Notes: generated from the letters alone by a model not told the origin. DNA of 15,166 bases from Brevundimonas sp. UBA4609 (GCA_002386585.1 DGIZ01000181.1:1-15166); one strand, 5' to 3'. Numbered from the stretch's first letter, positions 1-7,420 are shown. Translations and numbers: made by a program.

Positions 1-1404
1 CGCGCGCGCGGGCAGGGCGGCTTCCTCGACGTCATAGCGCGAGGTCGAGGTTTGGGCCGCCTTGGCGCGACGGGCGATCTCTGCGTCGGAGGATTTCGCC
101 AGATCGGCCAGGGCGGCGCGCCCCGCCTTGCCTGCGCCGAAGCGCAGGAAGGCGTAGTCGAACTGGACCGCGCTGACGGCGCCGCGCTTCAGCCGGGCCA
201 TCTGGTCGTTGACGGACAGGCGGGCCGGGTCGGCCAGGGGGCTGAACAGGGGCTGGATGACCAACACCGTCAGCACGGCGGCCAGGACGTTGGTGCGCTC
301 CAGCGGCTTCATCCAGGCGCTCTTGCGCCACAGGGGCGACAGGGCGGCCCAGCCGTATCCGACGGCGTACAGGACGCCGACCAAGGCGCAGGCCGCGGCG
401 ATGATGCGGTCGGGCGTCAGGCCGTGCTGGCCGATCCGCAAGGACAGACCCCAGAGCGCGATCAGGATCAGCGGCGTCAGCAGCACCGAGGCGACCCGCA
501 CCGCCAGGCGCAGGGCGGCGGGCGGCAGATTGTCCTCGCGCCCGTCCTGATAGGCGGTGTTGATCAGCACGATCAGGGCGGCGGCGGCCGACAGCACCAG
601 GGCCGTGGCGCTGCCCGTCTTCCACAGCCCGTCCAGGCCGGTGAAGGGCAGGGCGGCCAGGAAGCCCGCCACCAGCACGGTGATGACCAGCAGCAGCCAG
701 GACAGCAGCATCAGCGCCACCGTCCGCACGCCCCGGATCAGGCCGCCGCGCACGTCGGTCAGCTGCACCGCCACGGCGAAGACCAGGCAGGTGACGGGGA
801 TGGAGAACCATTCCTCGCCCAGCAGATCGGACAGGAAGCTGAGACCGATGACGCGGAACAGGGCCGCGCCCAGGAACAGCAACAGCCAGAAGGCGCCGGT
901 AAAGCCCAGCGACAGGACCAATTGCACCCCGGCTTTCCACGCCGTGTCGAAATAGTCGTCGTAGTCGGCGATCCAGCGCCGCCCCTCGACCGCCGGAACA
1001 ATCAGGTGATGGGCGATGAACAGGGCCGCCGCCGCGAAGGCGACGACCGGGAAGCGCAGATAGGGCGGGCGGAAATAGTCGCTGGCCTGCTGGGCCGCGT
1101 CGTGCCAGCCAAGCAGCGCCAGCACCGCCGCTGCAATCACGCCCCACAGCGCCAGCGTCTTCCATCCCATCCGCCCGACGCCCGCCAGCAGCATGATCGG
1201 CGCGAATGTCGCCGCCAGCACCAGGGCGGCGAACAGCGAAGGCTGGGTGGCAGGCCAGGCCAGGGCCGCGTTGTCCGACGCCGAGCGATACAGGAGATAG
1301 AGGATCAGCCCCTGGGTCAGGCCGACCCCAATACGGACGGCAGCGAGCCCGCGCGCGCCCTCGAGCGAGGCGCGGCCGGTGGTGTCGTGGGCGGGGTAGG
1401 TCAT
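1..1404 (-). CDS. DUF4153-type integral membrane protein (3' end cut by window edge)
   Basis: Reading the minus strand from the ATG at 1404 gives 468 codons with no stop down to base 1, so the C-terminus lies outside the window. The protein begins MTYPAHDTTGRASLEGARGL and then has a long run of hydrophobic helices, roughly ten in the first 350 residues, separated by short polar loops. One loop contains the cluster WIADYDDYFDTAWKAG. The last ~80 residues seen are soluble and rich in Ala, Lys and Arg. This arrangement resembles DUF4153 proteins, inner-membrane proteins of unknown function common in Caulobacterales. An AGAGG ribosome-binding site lies 6 bases before the ATG. The gene is divergent from pepF. 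The reading frame is secure from its composition and helix pattern; the family name is from recognition, not from a search. No function can be stated. Confidence 0.8.
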   Translation of the reverse strand, partial: MTYPAHDTTGRASLEGARGLAAVRIGVGLTQGLILYLLYRSASDNAALAWPATQPSLFAALVLAATFAPIMLLAGVGRMGWKTLALWGVIAAAVLALLGWHDAAQQASDYFRPPYLRFPVVAFAAAALFIAHHLIVPAVEGRRWIADYDDYFDTAWKAGVQLVLSLGFTGAFWLLLFLGAALFRVIGLSFLSDLLGEEWFSIPVTCLVFAVAVQLTDVRGGLIRGVRTVALMLLSWLLLVITVLVAGFLAALPFTGLDGLWKTGSATALVLSAAAALIVLINTAYQDGREDNLPPAALRLAVRVASVLLTPLILIALWGLSLRIGQHGLTPDRIIAAACALVGVLYAVGYGWAALSPLWRKSAWMKPLERTNVLAAVLTVLVIQPLFSPLADPARLSVNDQMARLKRGAVSAVQFDYAFLRFGAGKAGRAALADLAKSSDAEIARRAKAAQTSTSRYDVEEAALPARA

Positions 1405-1427
1405 GGGGCGCCTCTGCTGAGCCTTCG

Positions 1428-1471
1428 CAGGCAGGGTGACGCTGGATTACGAGGATGGAAAGCCCTGCCTG
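1428..1471. repeat. Inverted repeat in the DUF4153/pepF divergent intergenic region
   Basis: CAGGCAGGG at 1428-1436 is matched perfectly by its reverse complement CCCTGCCTG at 1463-1471, leaving a 26-base loop. It sits between two divergent genes, just after the DUF4153 start and about 80 bases before the pepF start. It could be an RNA leader hairpin, a protein-binding site or part of a repetitive extragenic element. No T-tract follows, so it is not an obvious intrinsic terminator. Confidence 0.4.
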
Positions 1472-1506
1472 TTCCTTCTCTCACAAGGGGAGGAGGAGGA
1501 AGAAGA
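1472..1506. repeat. Possible degenerate extragenic repeat (REP-like) upstream of pepF
   Basis: The purine/pyrimidine-skewed stretch with TTCCTTCTCTCACAAGGGG followed by a run of GGA/GAA resembles the short imperfect palindromes that recur between genes in many alphaproteobacteria (CTTCTCC-CACAAGG-GGAGAAG type). The two halves only partly pair here, so it would be a decayed copy. This is recognition from memory; there is no second copy in the window to confirm it. Confidence 0.25.
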
Positions 1507-1547
1507 GCGGCTTGCATCGCGCCGCCCGCCTCCCCACAACCAAGGGC

Positions 1548-3338
1548 ATGAACGCCTCCGTCAAACCGACCGAATTCGCCGACGTCCCGCTGTGGGACCT
1601 GTCCGACCTCTACGCCTCGCGCGAAGACCCGCGCATCGCCGCCGATCTGGAGCGGGCCAGGGGGCTGGTGGAGCGGATGAACGGGTTTCAGGGGCGGCTG
1701 GTAGCCCTGTCGGACGCCGAACTGGGCCGGGCGCTGGACGAGGCGATCGGGCTTTATGAGCAGGCGGCGGATGTGATGGGGGCCTTGGGCGCCTACGCCT
1801 TCCTGGCCGCCTCGACCAACCGCGAGGACGCGGCGGCGCAGGGGTTTGAGGCCGATGTGCGCGAGAAGCTGACGGTCATCGCCACGCTGACCGTCTGGTT
1901 GACGCTGGAGATCAATGCGCTGGACGAGGCGGCGGTTGAGGCGGCGCTGACGGCCCATGCGCCCGCCGCGCGCTGGGCGCCGTGGCTGCGCCGGGTGCGG
2001 GCGATGAAGCCGCACGAACTGTCGGCTGAATTGGAAACCTTCATCGCCGAGCGCGGACCGATCCAGGCCCAGTGGCCGCGACTGTTCGATGAAACCCTGG
2101 CCGTGCTGCGCGCACCCGTAGGCGATGAGGAACTGACCCTGGCCGAGGGGCTGAACCGCCTCAGCGACGCGGACGGCGTCAGGCGTCAGGCGGCGGGCGA
2201 GGGTCTGTCGAAGGCGTTTTCCGGCATCGCCCGGACCATGGCCATGGTGCTGAACACGGTCGCCGCCGAGAAGGCGCTGGAGGATCGCAAGCGCGGCTTC
2301 AAACGCCCCGCCGACAGCCGCCATCTGGGCAATGAAGTCGATGGCGAGAGCGTGGACGCCATGGCTGAGGCGGTGGCCGAAGCCTATCCGCGTCTGGCGC
2401 ATCGCTATTACACGCTGAAGGCCAGGGCGATGGGCAAGGAGCGGCTGGCCCACTGGGACCGCAATGCGCCGATCGAGGCGGCGGCGTCGCGCGCCTATGA
2501 CTGGGCGGGCGGGCGTGAAGTGGTGCTGTCCAGTTTCGCCGATCTAGGCGGCGACTTCGCCGAGCGGGCGGGCTGGTTCTTCGACCGGCCGTGGATCGAT
2601 GCGCGGGCGCGGGCAGGCAAGCAGTCGGGCGCCTACGCCCACCCGGTGACGGCCGATCGGCACCCCTATGTCTTCCTGAACTGGATGGGCGAGCGGCGCG
2701 ACGTGCTGACGCTGGCCCACGAACTGGGCCACGGCGTGCACCAGACGCTGGCGGCGGGGCAGGGGTCGCTGCTGGCCGACACGCCTCTGACCCTGGCCGA
2801 GACGGCGTCGATCTTCGCCGAGGGCCTGACCTTCGACCGCCTGCTGGCCGAGGCGACGCCGGACGAACAGCGCGCCCTGCTGGCGGGCCGCATTGAGGAC
2901 GGGCTGAACACGGTGGTGCGTCAGATCGCCTTCCACCGCTTCGAGACGCGCTTCCACGACGAGCGGGCGGCGGGCGAAGTTCCGGTCGAGCGCATCCGCG
3001 ACATCTGGATGGAGGAGCTGGGCGCCAGCCTCGGCCCCTCCGTCGACCTGACCGGCTATGAAGACTGGTGGGCCTATGTCAGCCACTTCGTCCACGCGCC
3101 CTTCTATGTTTACGCCTATGCGTTCGGCGACCTGCTGGTCGCGGCGCTGATGGAGACGCGGGCCAAGGATCCGGCGGCCTTTACGCCCCTGTATCGCGAA
3201 CTGCTGTCGGGCGGCGGGGCGCGGACCTATGTCGAGGCGCTGAAGCCGTTCGGCCTGAACCCGCGCGACCCGGCCTTCTGGACCATCGGGACCAAGCGGC
3301 TGGAAGGTCTGATCGACCGCTTCGAGGCGCTGGGCTGA
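1548..3338 (+). CDS. pepF: M3 family oligoendopeptidase F (zinc metallopeptidase)
   Basis: A cytoplasmic zinc endopeptidase that cleaves short peptides, probably in peptide turnover. The protein has 596 residues, the usual size for the PepF clade. The HELGH motif (H391, E392, H395) supplies the catalytic glutamate and two zinc ligands. E418 in LAETASIFAE is the expected third ligand. The C-terminal block with HFVHAPFYVYAYAFGDLL is the family's conserved substrate-binding helix region. Residues ~1-190 form the helical PepF N-terminal domain (starting VPLWDLSDLYASREDPRI). I chose the ATG at 1548: the open frame runs back to an ATG at 1455, but those 31 residues (basic, Ser-rich) are translated from the intergenic repeat region and do not look like PepF. 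The ribosome-binding site is weak (AAGGG close to the start). No signal peptide is seen. The serine hydrolase gene follows 46 bases later. Confidence 0.95.
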   Translation: MNASVKPTEFADVPLWDLSDLYASREDPRIAADLERARGLVERMNGFQGRLVALSDAELGRALDEAIGLYEQAADVMGALGAYAFLAASTNREDAAAQGFEADVREKLTVIATLTVWLTLEINALDEAAVEAALTAHAPAARWAPWLRRVRAMKPHELSAELETFIAERGPIQAQWPRLFDETLAVLRAPVGDEELTLAEGLNRLSDADGVRRQAAGEGLSKAFSGIARTMAMVLNTVAAEKALEDRKRGFKRPADSRHLGNEVDGESVDAMAEAVAEAYPRLAHRYYTLKARAMGKERLAHWDRNAPIEAAASRAYDWAGGREVVLSSFADLGGDFAERAGWFFDRPWIDARARAGKQSGAYAHPVTADRHPYVFLNWMGERRDVLTLAHELGHGVHQTLAAGQGSLLADTPLTLAETASIFAEGLTFDRLLAEATPDEQRALLAGRIEDGLNTVVRQIAFHRFETRFHDERAAGEVPVERIRDIWMEELGASLGPSVDLTGYEDWWAYVSHFVHAPFYVYAYAFGDLLVAALMETRAKDPAAFTPLYRELLSGGGARTYVEALKPFGLNPRDPAFWTIGTKRLEGLIDRFEALG

Positions 3339-3348
3339 CGACTATGCG

Positions 3349-3376
3349 TTGACAGGGGCGCGTGCGGCGTTGAAGC
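3349..3376 (+). promoter_or_regulatory. Candidate promoter immediately upstream of the serine hydrolase
   Basis: TTGACAG (3349-3355) matches 6 of 7 positions of the Caulobacter housekeeping -35 pattern TTGACGS. After 13 bases comes GTTGAAGC (3369-3376), a poor match to GCTANAWC. Transcription would begin about 3383-3385, practically at the ATG (3385), and no good ribosome-binding site lies before that ATG. The -35 box is good and the -10 box is weak, so this is tentative. Confidence 0.3.
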
Positions 3377-3384
3377 GTGGCCGC

Positions 3385-4734
3385 ATGAAAATCGCGTCCC
3401 GTGTTCTTGTTCTCGCCGCCGTTCTCGCCCTGCCGACGACGGTTCTCGCCCAGACCGAGGCCTCGGCCAACCACCGCGCCCTGGCGGCGGGCTACAAGGC
3501 GCTGACGGTGTGCAGCGCCCTGCATACGGCGCGCGCGGCTGGGGCCGAGCGGACGGTCGCCAGCGTCGAGGCGAACGAACTGGTCGGCATCTACCCCGAA
3601 CTTCAGTCGCTGGTCGGCGCCATGAAGGTCGAGATGGCGGGCGACCTCGTCACCGTCGCCTGGGATCAGGCCGCCCCGCCGCGTGTCGCGACCTGGACCG
3701 ACGGACGCGGGTGCGTCATCGAGCCGATGGGCTATGTGCAGGGCAGCGCGCCTGAACGCGCATCGCTGGCGCGCCGGGCCTCGGCGCCGGACATGCCGAC
3801 GGCGCGGCCCAAGGGGAACGCCCGCGCGCTGGAGGCCGCCGTCGGCCGCGCCTTCGATCAGGGCTTCGGCGAAGGAACCAACACCACCGGCGTGGTGGTG
3901 ATGCAGGGCGGCAAGCGGGTGGCGGAACGCTATGGCGCCGACTTCGGGCCGAACACGCCGCAACGCACCTGGTCTGTGGCCAAGAGCCTGGCCGGAACCG
4001 TCATCGGCGCGGCGGTCCAGCGCGGCGAACTGGATGTGAAAGCGCCCGCCGCCATCTCTAATTGGAGCCGCCCCGGCGACCCACGCGCGGCCATCACGGT
4101 CGACGCCCTGATGCGGATGTCGTCGGGCCTGACCAGCGACACGGCGGGCAATCGCACTGACGCCCTCTATTTCGGCGGCACGGCGGCGGACGAGCAGGCG
4201 CCGGGCTGGCCGCTGCTGGCGCCGGTCGGGACGGTCTATCGCTACGCCAACAACGACACCCTGCTGGCGGTCATGGCGGCGGCGTCGACGTTCCAGGCCC
4301 ATCCGCCCGCCGAACTGTTCGACACGCTGGGCATGACCCACACCTGGGCCGAGACCGACTGGCGCGGCAACTACATCCTGTCGAGCCAGGTCTGGACGAC
4401 GGCGCGCGATCTGGCCCGCTTCGGCCAACTGTATCTGCAGGACGGGATGTGGGAGGGCGAGCGCCTCCTGCCGCAGGGCTGGCGCGACTACGTCACGGCG
4501 CCGACCGGGCCGCAACCGCCGACGGGCGACTTCGGCTATGGCGCGACCTTCTGGCTGCTGAACCGATCCGAGGGCGTGCCGGCGGATACCTTCGCCGCCT
4601 TCGGCAATCGGGGGCAGTATGTGGTGATCGTGCCCAGCCGCCAGGTGGTCATCGTGCGGCGCGGCGAAGACCCTGCAGGCAAACCGTTCGACGTCGCCGC
4701 CTTCGCCCGCTCGGTTCTGGAAAGCCTGGACTGA
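3385..4734 (+). CDS. Exported serine hydrolase, class C beta-lactamase/PBP fold
   Basis: A 449-residue secreted protein. Residues 1-22 are a signal peptide (MKIASRVLVL, a hydrophobic core, then VLA before QTEA), so it should act in the periplasm. Residues ~25-140 form an N-terminal region with two cysteines, C43 and C110, that may pair. Residues ~145-445 are the PF00144 fold. The nucleophile motif is S197-V-A-K200, the second motif is Y287-A-N289, and a Gly-rich strand near the end (AAFGNRGQY) stands where KTG or HTG is found in relatives. Such proteins include esterases, D-amino-acid peptidases and carboxypeptidases, so the substrate cannot be named, and true beta-lactamase activity is only one option. 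I prefer the ATG at 3385 over the in-frame TTG at 3349, because the signal peptide starts exactly there and the TTG lies within a promoter-like box. Confidence 0.9.
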   Translation: MKIASRVLVLAAVLALPTTVLAQTEASANHRALAAGYKALTVCSALHTARAAGAERTVASVEANELVGIYPELQSLVGAMKVEMAGDLVTVAWDQAAPPRVATWTDGRGCVIEPMGYVQGSAPERASLARRASAPDMPTARPKGNARALEAAVGRAFDQGFGEGTNTTGVVVMQGGKRVAERYGADFGPNTPQRTWSVAKSLAGTVIGAAVQRGELDVKAPAAISNWSRPGDPRAAITVDALMRMSSGLTSDTAGNRTDALYFGGTAADEQAPGWPLLAPVGTVYRYANNDTLLAVMAAASTFQAHPPAELFDTLGMTHTWAETDWRGNYILSSQVWTTARDLARFGQLYLQDGMWEGERLLPQGWRDYVTAPTGPQPPTGDFGYGATFWLLNRSEGVPADTFAAFGNRGQYVVIVPSRQVVIVRRGEDPAGKPFDVAAFARSVLESLD

Positions 4735-4756
4735 GGCGCTTGTGGCCGCGACGGGC

Positions 4757-4784
4757 TTGAGCCGCGCGCAGGCCTCGCTATAAG
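4757..4784 (+). promoter_or_regulatory. Probable housekeeping promoter for cytochrome oxidase subunit IV
   Basis: TTGAGCC (4757-4763), then a 13-base spacer, then GCTATAAG (4777-4784). This fits the Caulobacter sigma-73 pattern TTGACGS, 10-14 bases, GCTANAWC at most positions. It predicts a start near 4791 and a leader of about 30 bases carrying the GGAAG ribosome-binding site at 4811-4815. Confidence 0.6.
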
Positions 4785-4820
4785 AGCCGTCGAAATCCCG
4801 ACTCTTTTTTGGAAGACCCC

Positions 4821-5066
4821 ATGGCCGACCAGCACGCTGAAGCGACCGCCCCCCACGTCCACGGGGAAATGAACATCTCGGAACAGGCCTGGACCTGGAG
4901 CCTGTTCATGGGCCTGACCAAGTGGCTGTCGCTGGCCACGGCCGTTGTGATCCTGTTCCTGACGGTGTGGTTCGCCGTCGGCGCCGGCTTCGTTCCGGCC
5001 TTCATCAGTTCCGCCGTGATGGCGGTGGTCGGCTTCTTTGTTCTGAAGAACAAGGTTTCGGCCTAG
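4821..5066 (+). CDS. aa3-type cytochrome c oxidase subunit IV
   Basis: An 81-residue protein with a short polar, His-rich N-terminus (MADQHAEATAPHVHGEMNIS), the segment EQAWTWSLFMGLTKW, and two hydrophobic helices (about 36-55 and 57-75), ending KNKVSA. This matches the small alphaproteobacterial aa3 oxidase subunit IV family (PF07835). The subunit packs against the core oxidase in the inner membrane and is not needed for catalysis in the species where it was studied. The start is the ATG at 4821 with GGAAG 5 bases before it; an in-frame TTG at 4809 is disfavoured because it overlaps that site. The gene has its own promoter and terminator and lies apart from any other cox gene in this window, next to the transhydrogenase locus. 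Confidence 0.9.
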   Translation: MADQHAEATAPHVHGEMNISEQAWTWSLFMGLTKWLSLATAVVILFLTVWFAVGAGFVPAFISSAVMAVVGFFVLKNKVSA

Positions 5067-5097
5067 GAGCGCCTTTCTCCCAGATCGGTTTTGCATG

Positions 5098-5127
5098 AGG
5101 CCCGTCGGCAGGTTCGGCGGGCCTTTT
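5098..5127 (+). terminator. Intrinsic terminator after cytochrome oxidase subunit IV
   Basis: AGGCCCGTCG (5098-5107) pairs with CGGCGGGCCT (5115-5124) as a 10-bp stem with one G-T pair and a 7-base loop, followed directly by a T-tract (TTTT 5124-5127). It separates the subunit IV transcript from the pnt genes. Confidence 0.85.
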
Positions 5128-5226
5128 GCTTGCGCGGATTGCGGCGAAGTGGGCAAGAACCTTGCGACAGCGGGCGGTGAAGCGGCGAAGGTCGCGAAAA
5201 AATCGCCTTATCGAGACGACTTGGCT

Positions 5227-5254
5227 TTGACGCCTGCTTTGGCTTCGGCCTAAC
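5227..5254 (+). promoter_or_regulatory. Probable promoter of the pnt locus
   Basis: TTGACGC (5227-5233) is a perfect match to the Caulobacter -35 pattern TTGACGS. After 13 bases comes GGCCTAAC (5247-5254), a partial -10 match (final AAC and first G). The predicted start near 5261 leaves a leader of about 28 bases before the chosen pntAA start. The site lies between the upstream terminator and pntAA, where a promoter is needed. Confidence 0.45.
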
Positions 5255-5275
5255 GTCGGTCCGACCCTGGGGAGT

Positions 5276-5281
5276 GGGAGG
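5276..5281 (+). promoter_or_regulatory. Ribosome-binding site that decides the pntAA start
   Basis: GGGAGG (5276-5281) lies 7 bases before the TTG at 5289 and points to that rare start codon. A competing in-frame GTG at 5274 would sit on top of this site, and its own GGGGAG neighbour directly abuts it with no spacing. Confidence 0.6.
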
Positions 5282-5288
5282 GATTCGC

Positions 5289-6422
5289 TTGGCTGTCGCC
5301 ATCGCCGTCACCCGTGAACGCCGTGAAGGCGAGACGCGTTGCGCTGTAACGCCCGAAACGGTGAAGAAGCTGATCGCCCTCGGGGCGACGGTGAGCGTCG
5401 AGGCCGGGACGGGCCTGGGCTCCTCCCTGCCGGACGCCGACTACGCCGAGGCGGGGGCCAGCGTGAAGCCCGACCTGTCGGCGACGCTGGCCGGTGCGGA
5501 CGTCCTTCTGAAGGTGCGCGGCCCGACGGCGTCGGAAATCAGCGCCCTGAAACCCGGCGCGGTCGTCGTCGGCCTGCTGGACGCCTGGCGCGACAAGGCC
5601 ACGGTCGAGGCGTTGAGGGGCGCGAACGCCACCGCCTTCGCCATGGAATTCGTGCCGCGCATCACCCGCGCCCAGGTGATGGACGCCCTGTCGTCCCAGG
5701 CCAACCTGGCCGGGTATCGGGCGGTGATCGAGGCGGCCTATGCCTATGGCAAGGGCTTTCCCATGATGATGACCGCCGCCGGGACGGTGGCCGCCGCCAA
5801 GGTCTTCGTCATGGGCGCGGGCGTCGCGGGGCTTCAGGCCATCGCCACCGCGCGGCGTCTGGGGGCGGTCGTCACGGCCACCGACGTACGCCCCGCCGCC
5901 AAGGAGCAGGTCGAGAGCCTGGGCGCCAAATTCGTCGCCGTCGAGAACGAGGAGTTCAAGGCGGCCGAGACGGCGGGCGGCTACGCCAAGGCCATGTCGG
6001 CCGAATATCAGGCCAAGCAGGCCGACCTGACCGCCGCCCACATCATCAAGCAGGACGTGGTCATCACCACGGCCCTGATCCCCGGCCGCCCGGCGCCCAA
6101 GCTGGTGACGGCGGCGCACGTCGCCTCGATGAAGCCCGGCTCGGTCATCGTCGACCTGGCGGTCGAGGCAGGCGGCAATGTCGAGGGCTCCAAGCCGAAC
6201 GAGGTCGTGACCACGGCCAATGGGGTTAAGATCGTCGGCTGGAGCAACATGCCCGGCCGCATCGCCGCGGACGCCAGCGCCCTTTACGCCCGCAACCTGG
6301 TCGCCTTCCTGGGGTTGATGATCAAGGACGACGCCCTGTCGGTCGACCTGGAGGAGGAAATCCTCAAGGCCGCCGTCGTCACCCACGGCGGCGCCGTGGT
6401 GCATGAAGGAGTGAGAGGCTGA
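5289..6422 (+). CDS. pntAA: Proton-translocating NAD(P)+ transhydrogenase, subunit alpha part 1 (domain I)
   Basis: The soluble NAD(H)-binding domain I of the membrane pump that moves hydride between NADH and NADP+ coupled to proton entry (EC 7.1.1.1), a main NADPH source. It has 377 residues, the size of the Rhodospirillum rubrum three-gene type. Visible features are the N-terminal AVTPETVKKLIALGATV block, the RQD loop residues R124, Q129 and D132 in PRITRAQVMD, the SSQANLAGYRAV segment, the Rossmann motif GAGVAG at 176-181 followed by ATDVRPAAKEQVESLGAKF, and the mobile-loop region with GGYAKAMS. The start is probably TTG at 5289, giving MAVAIAVTRERREGETR. The stop overlaps the pntAB start by one base (TGATG), so translation is likely coupled. 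It acts with PntAB and PntB. Confidence 0.96.
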   Translation: MAVAIAVTRERREGETRCAVTPETVKKLIALGATVSVEAGTGLGSSLPDADYAEAGASVKPDLSATLAGADVLLKVRGPTASEISALKPGAVVVGLLDAWRDKATVEALRGANATAFAMEFVPRITRAQVMDALSSQANLAGYRAVIEAAYAYGKGFPMMMTAAGTVAAAKVFVMGAGVAGLQAIATARRLGAVVTATDVRPAAKEQVESLGAKFVAVENEEFKAAETAGGYAKAMSAEYQAKQADLTAAHIIKQDVVITTALIPGRPAPKLVTAAHVASMKPGSVIVDLAVEAGGNVEGSKPNEVVTTANGVKIVGWSNMPGRIAADASALYARNLVAFLGLMIKDDALSVDLEEEILKAAVVTHGGAVVHEGVRG

Positions 6423-6748
6423 TGGAACACGTCGATCCCACCGTCTTTCGCCTGGCGATCTTCGTCCTGTCGATCTTCGTCGGCTACTATGTCGTCTGGA
6501 GCGTGACGCCAGCGCTGCACACGCCGCTGATGGCCGTCACCAACGCCATTTCCAGCGTCATCATCGTCGGCGGCCTGATCGCAGCGGCGGCGATGAGCGC
6601 CCAGGCGGGCGGGCCGAACGCCTGGATCGCCAAGGGGGCGGGCGTGGCCGCCGTCACCCTGGCCAGCGTCAACATCTTCGGCGGCTTCATGGTCACGCGA
6701 CGGATGCTGGCCATGTACAAGAAGAAGGAAAGGCCCAAGGCCTCGTGA
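6422..6748 (+). CDS. pntAB: NAD(P)+ transhydrogenase, subunit alpha part 2 (membrane domain IIa)
   Basis: A 108-residue membrane subunit with three helices (about 8-27, 41-60, 70-88) and the family signature VTPALHTPLMAVTNAISSVI followed by VGGL. A Lys/Arg-rich tail (MYKKKERPKAS) ends it. It forms half of the proton-conducting domain II together with the N-terminal membrane part of PntB. The start overlaps the pntAA stop by one base, and GAAGGAG lies about 10 bases before. Its own stop overlaps the next gene's GTG by four bases (GTGA). In E. coli this part is fused to PntAA; the split form is the usual alphaproteobacterial layout. Confidence 0.95.
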   Translation: MEHVDPTVFRLAIFVLSIFVGYYVVWSVTPALHTPLMAVTNAISSVIIVGGLIAAAAMSAQAGGPNAWIAKGAGVAAVTLASVNIFGGFMVTRRMLAMYKKKERPKAS

Positions 6749-7026
6749 TCCTGTCTCCCGTATCGCTGGCCTTCTACCTGTCCTGGGGCGTCACCGTTCT
6801 GGGCGTGGCGCTGTGGGTGTGGAGCTGGGTGCGGGTTCGCGACCCGATCGACCGGCTGCGTTTCCAGGATTGCGGCATCGTGCTGGTTTTCGCCGCGATC
6901 CTGACCCGGGTCATCATTCAGGATCGGGAGATGACGGTCTTCGACTGGGCGATGATCCTGCTCGGGCCGCTGTTCATCGCGGCGGCGCTGTGGCGTCTGT
7001 CGCGCACCCAATCCGTCAAACGCTAA
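6745..7026 (+). CDS. Small three-helix membrane protein of unknown function inside the pnt locus
   Basis: A 93-residue protein read from the GTG at 6745, which overlaps the pntAB stop by four bases, a sign of coupled translation. It has three hydrophobic segments (about 6-28, 42-60, 66-87), a polar loop with RVRDPIDRLRFQD, a short loop IIQDREMTVFD, and a basic end RLSRTQSVKR. I do not recognise it with certainty. The layout (helix, R-x-P-x-x-DR loop, D before helix 2, D-x-A in helix 3) recalls the MrpF/PhaF subunit of cation/proton antiporters (PF04066), but this is a pattern impression only. Being locked between pntAB and pntB, it is probably co-expressed with the transhydrogenase and could be an accessory subunit or an unrelated passenger. 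Its frame is well supported by composition and overlap. Confidence 0.7.
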   Translation: MILSPVSLAFYLSWGVTVLGVALWVWSWVRVRDPIDRLRFQDCGIVLVFAAILTRVIIQDREMTVFDWAMILLGPLFIAAALWRLSRTQSVKR

Positions 7027-7045
7027 CCCCGAAGAGTATCGCGTG

Positions 7046-7420
7046 ATGAAAGCTTCCCTGATTTCCGTCCTGGCCCTGCCGGCCGCCGCCGTCGTCGCGG
7101 GCGCCGCCTCGGCCCAGTCCGCCCGCGAGGTGGGCCAGGACCCCTATAGCGGCCTGCACTGGTCGGTGGTCGCGCCGCAGGGCGCCAGCTGGGCGCTGGA
7201 ATGCGGGTTCCGGCCGGTGACCATTCGCGGCGTGCACATGAACCGCATCAGCCACACGGGCGCAGGTCGAATGGCGGGCCGCCTGCCGGGCGACAACGCG
7301 CGTTGCAAGGTGACCAAGACCGGGGGCGACGGCGCGGTCGGGCTGGCCGTGGTCAAGAACGGCGTGGCTACGGCGTCCGGCGCCAACGGCGAGGCGCCCG
7401 CCGTCGTGAACGTATTCTGA
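7046..7420 (+). CDS. Small exported protein of unknown function inside the pnt locus
   Basis: A 124-residue protein with a clear signal peptide (MKASLISVLALPAAAVVAG, cleavage probably after ASA before QSAREVG). The mature part of about 100 residues contains two cysteines (in WALECGF and NARCKV) that could form a disulfide in the periplasm, and Gly/Ala-rich ends. I do not recognise a family. The ATG at 7046 is chosen, with GAAGAG 9 bases upstream; a GTG directly before it (7043) would add one residue. It starts 25 bases after the small membrane gene and ends 27 bases before pntB, so it is likely carried on the same transcript. Nothing in the sequence links it mechanistically to transhydrogenase. 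Confidence 0.65.
   Translation: MKASLISVLALPAAAVVAGAASAQSAREVGQDPYSGLHWSVVAPQGASWALECGFRPVTIRGVHMNRISHTGAGRMAGRLPGDNARCKVTKTGGDGAVGLAVVKNGVATASGANGEAPAVVNVF

Noticed and set aside
32..1165. Long minus-strand open frame of 377 codons, and a plus-strand frame 52-1551 of 499 codons
   Set aside because: Both are Arg/Gly/Gln/Pro-rich antisense or off-frame readings of the DUF4153-type gene. The true minus-strand frame, starting at 1404 and open at the left edge, has a coherent membrane-protein composition.
1401..4515. Long minus-strand frames opposite pepF and the serine hydrolase (1401-2453, 2544-3095, 3181-4515)
   Set aside because: They are rich in Arg, Gly, Gln and His with no recognisable motif, as expected for antisense frames in GC-rich DNA opposite well-supported genes.
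3385..4734. True beta-lactamase resistance gene
   Set aside because: The SxxK and YxN motifs only show the serine hydrolase fold; the third motif is not a standard KTG and there is an additional N-terminal region, so resistance cannot be claimed.
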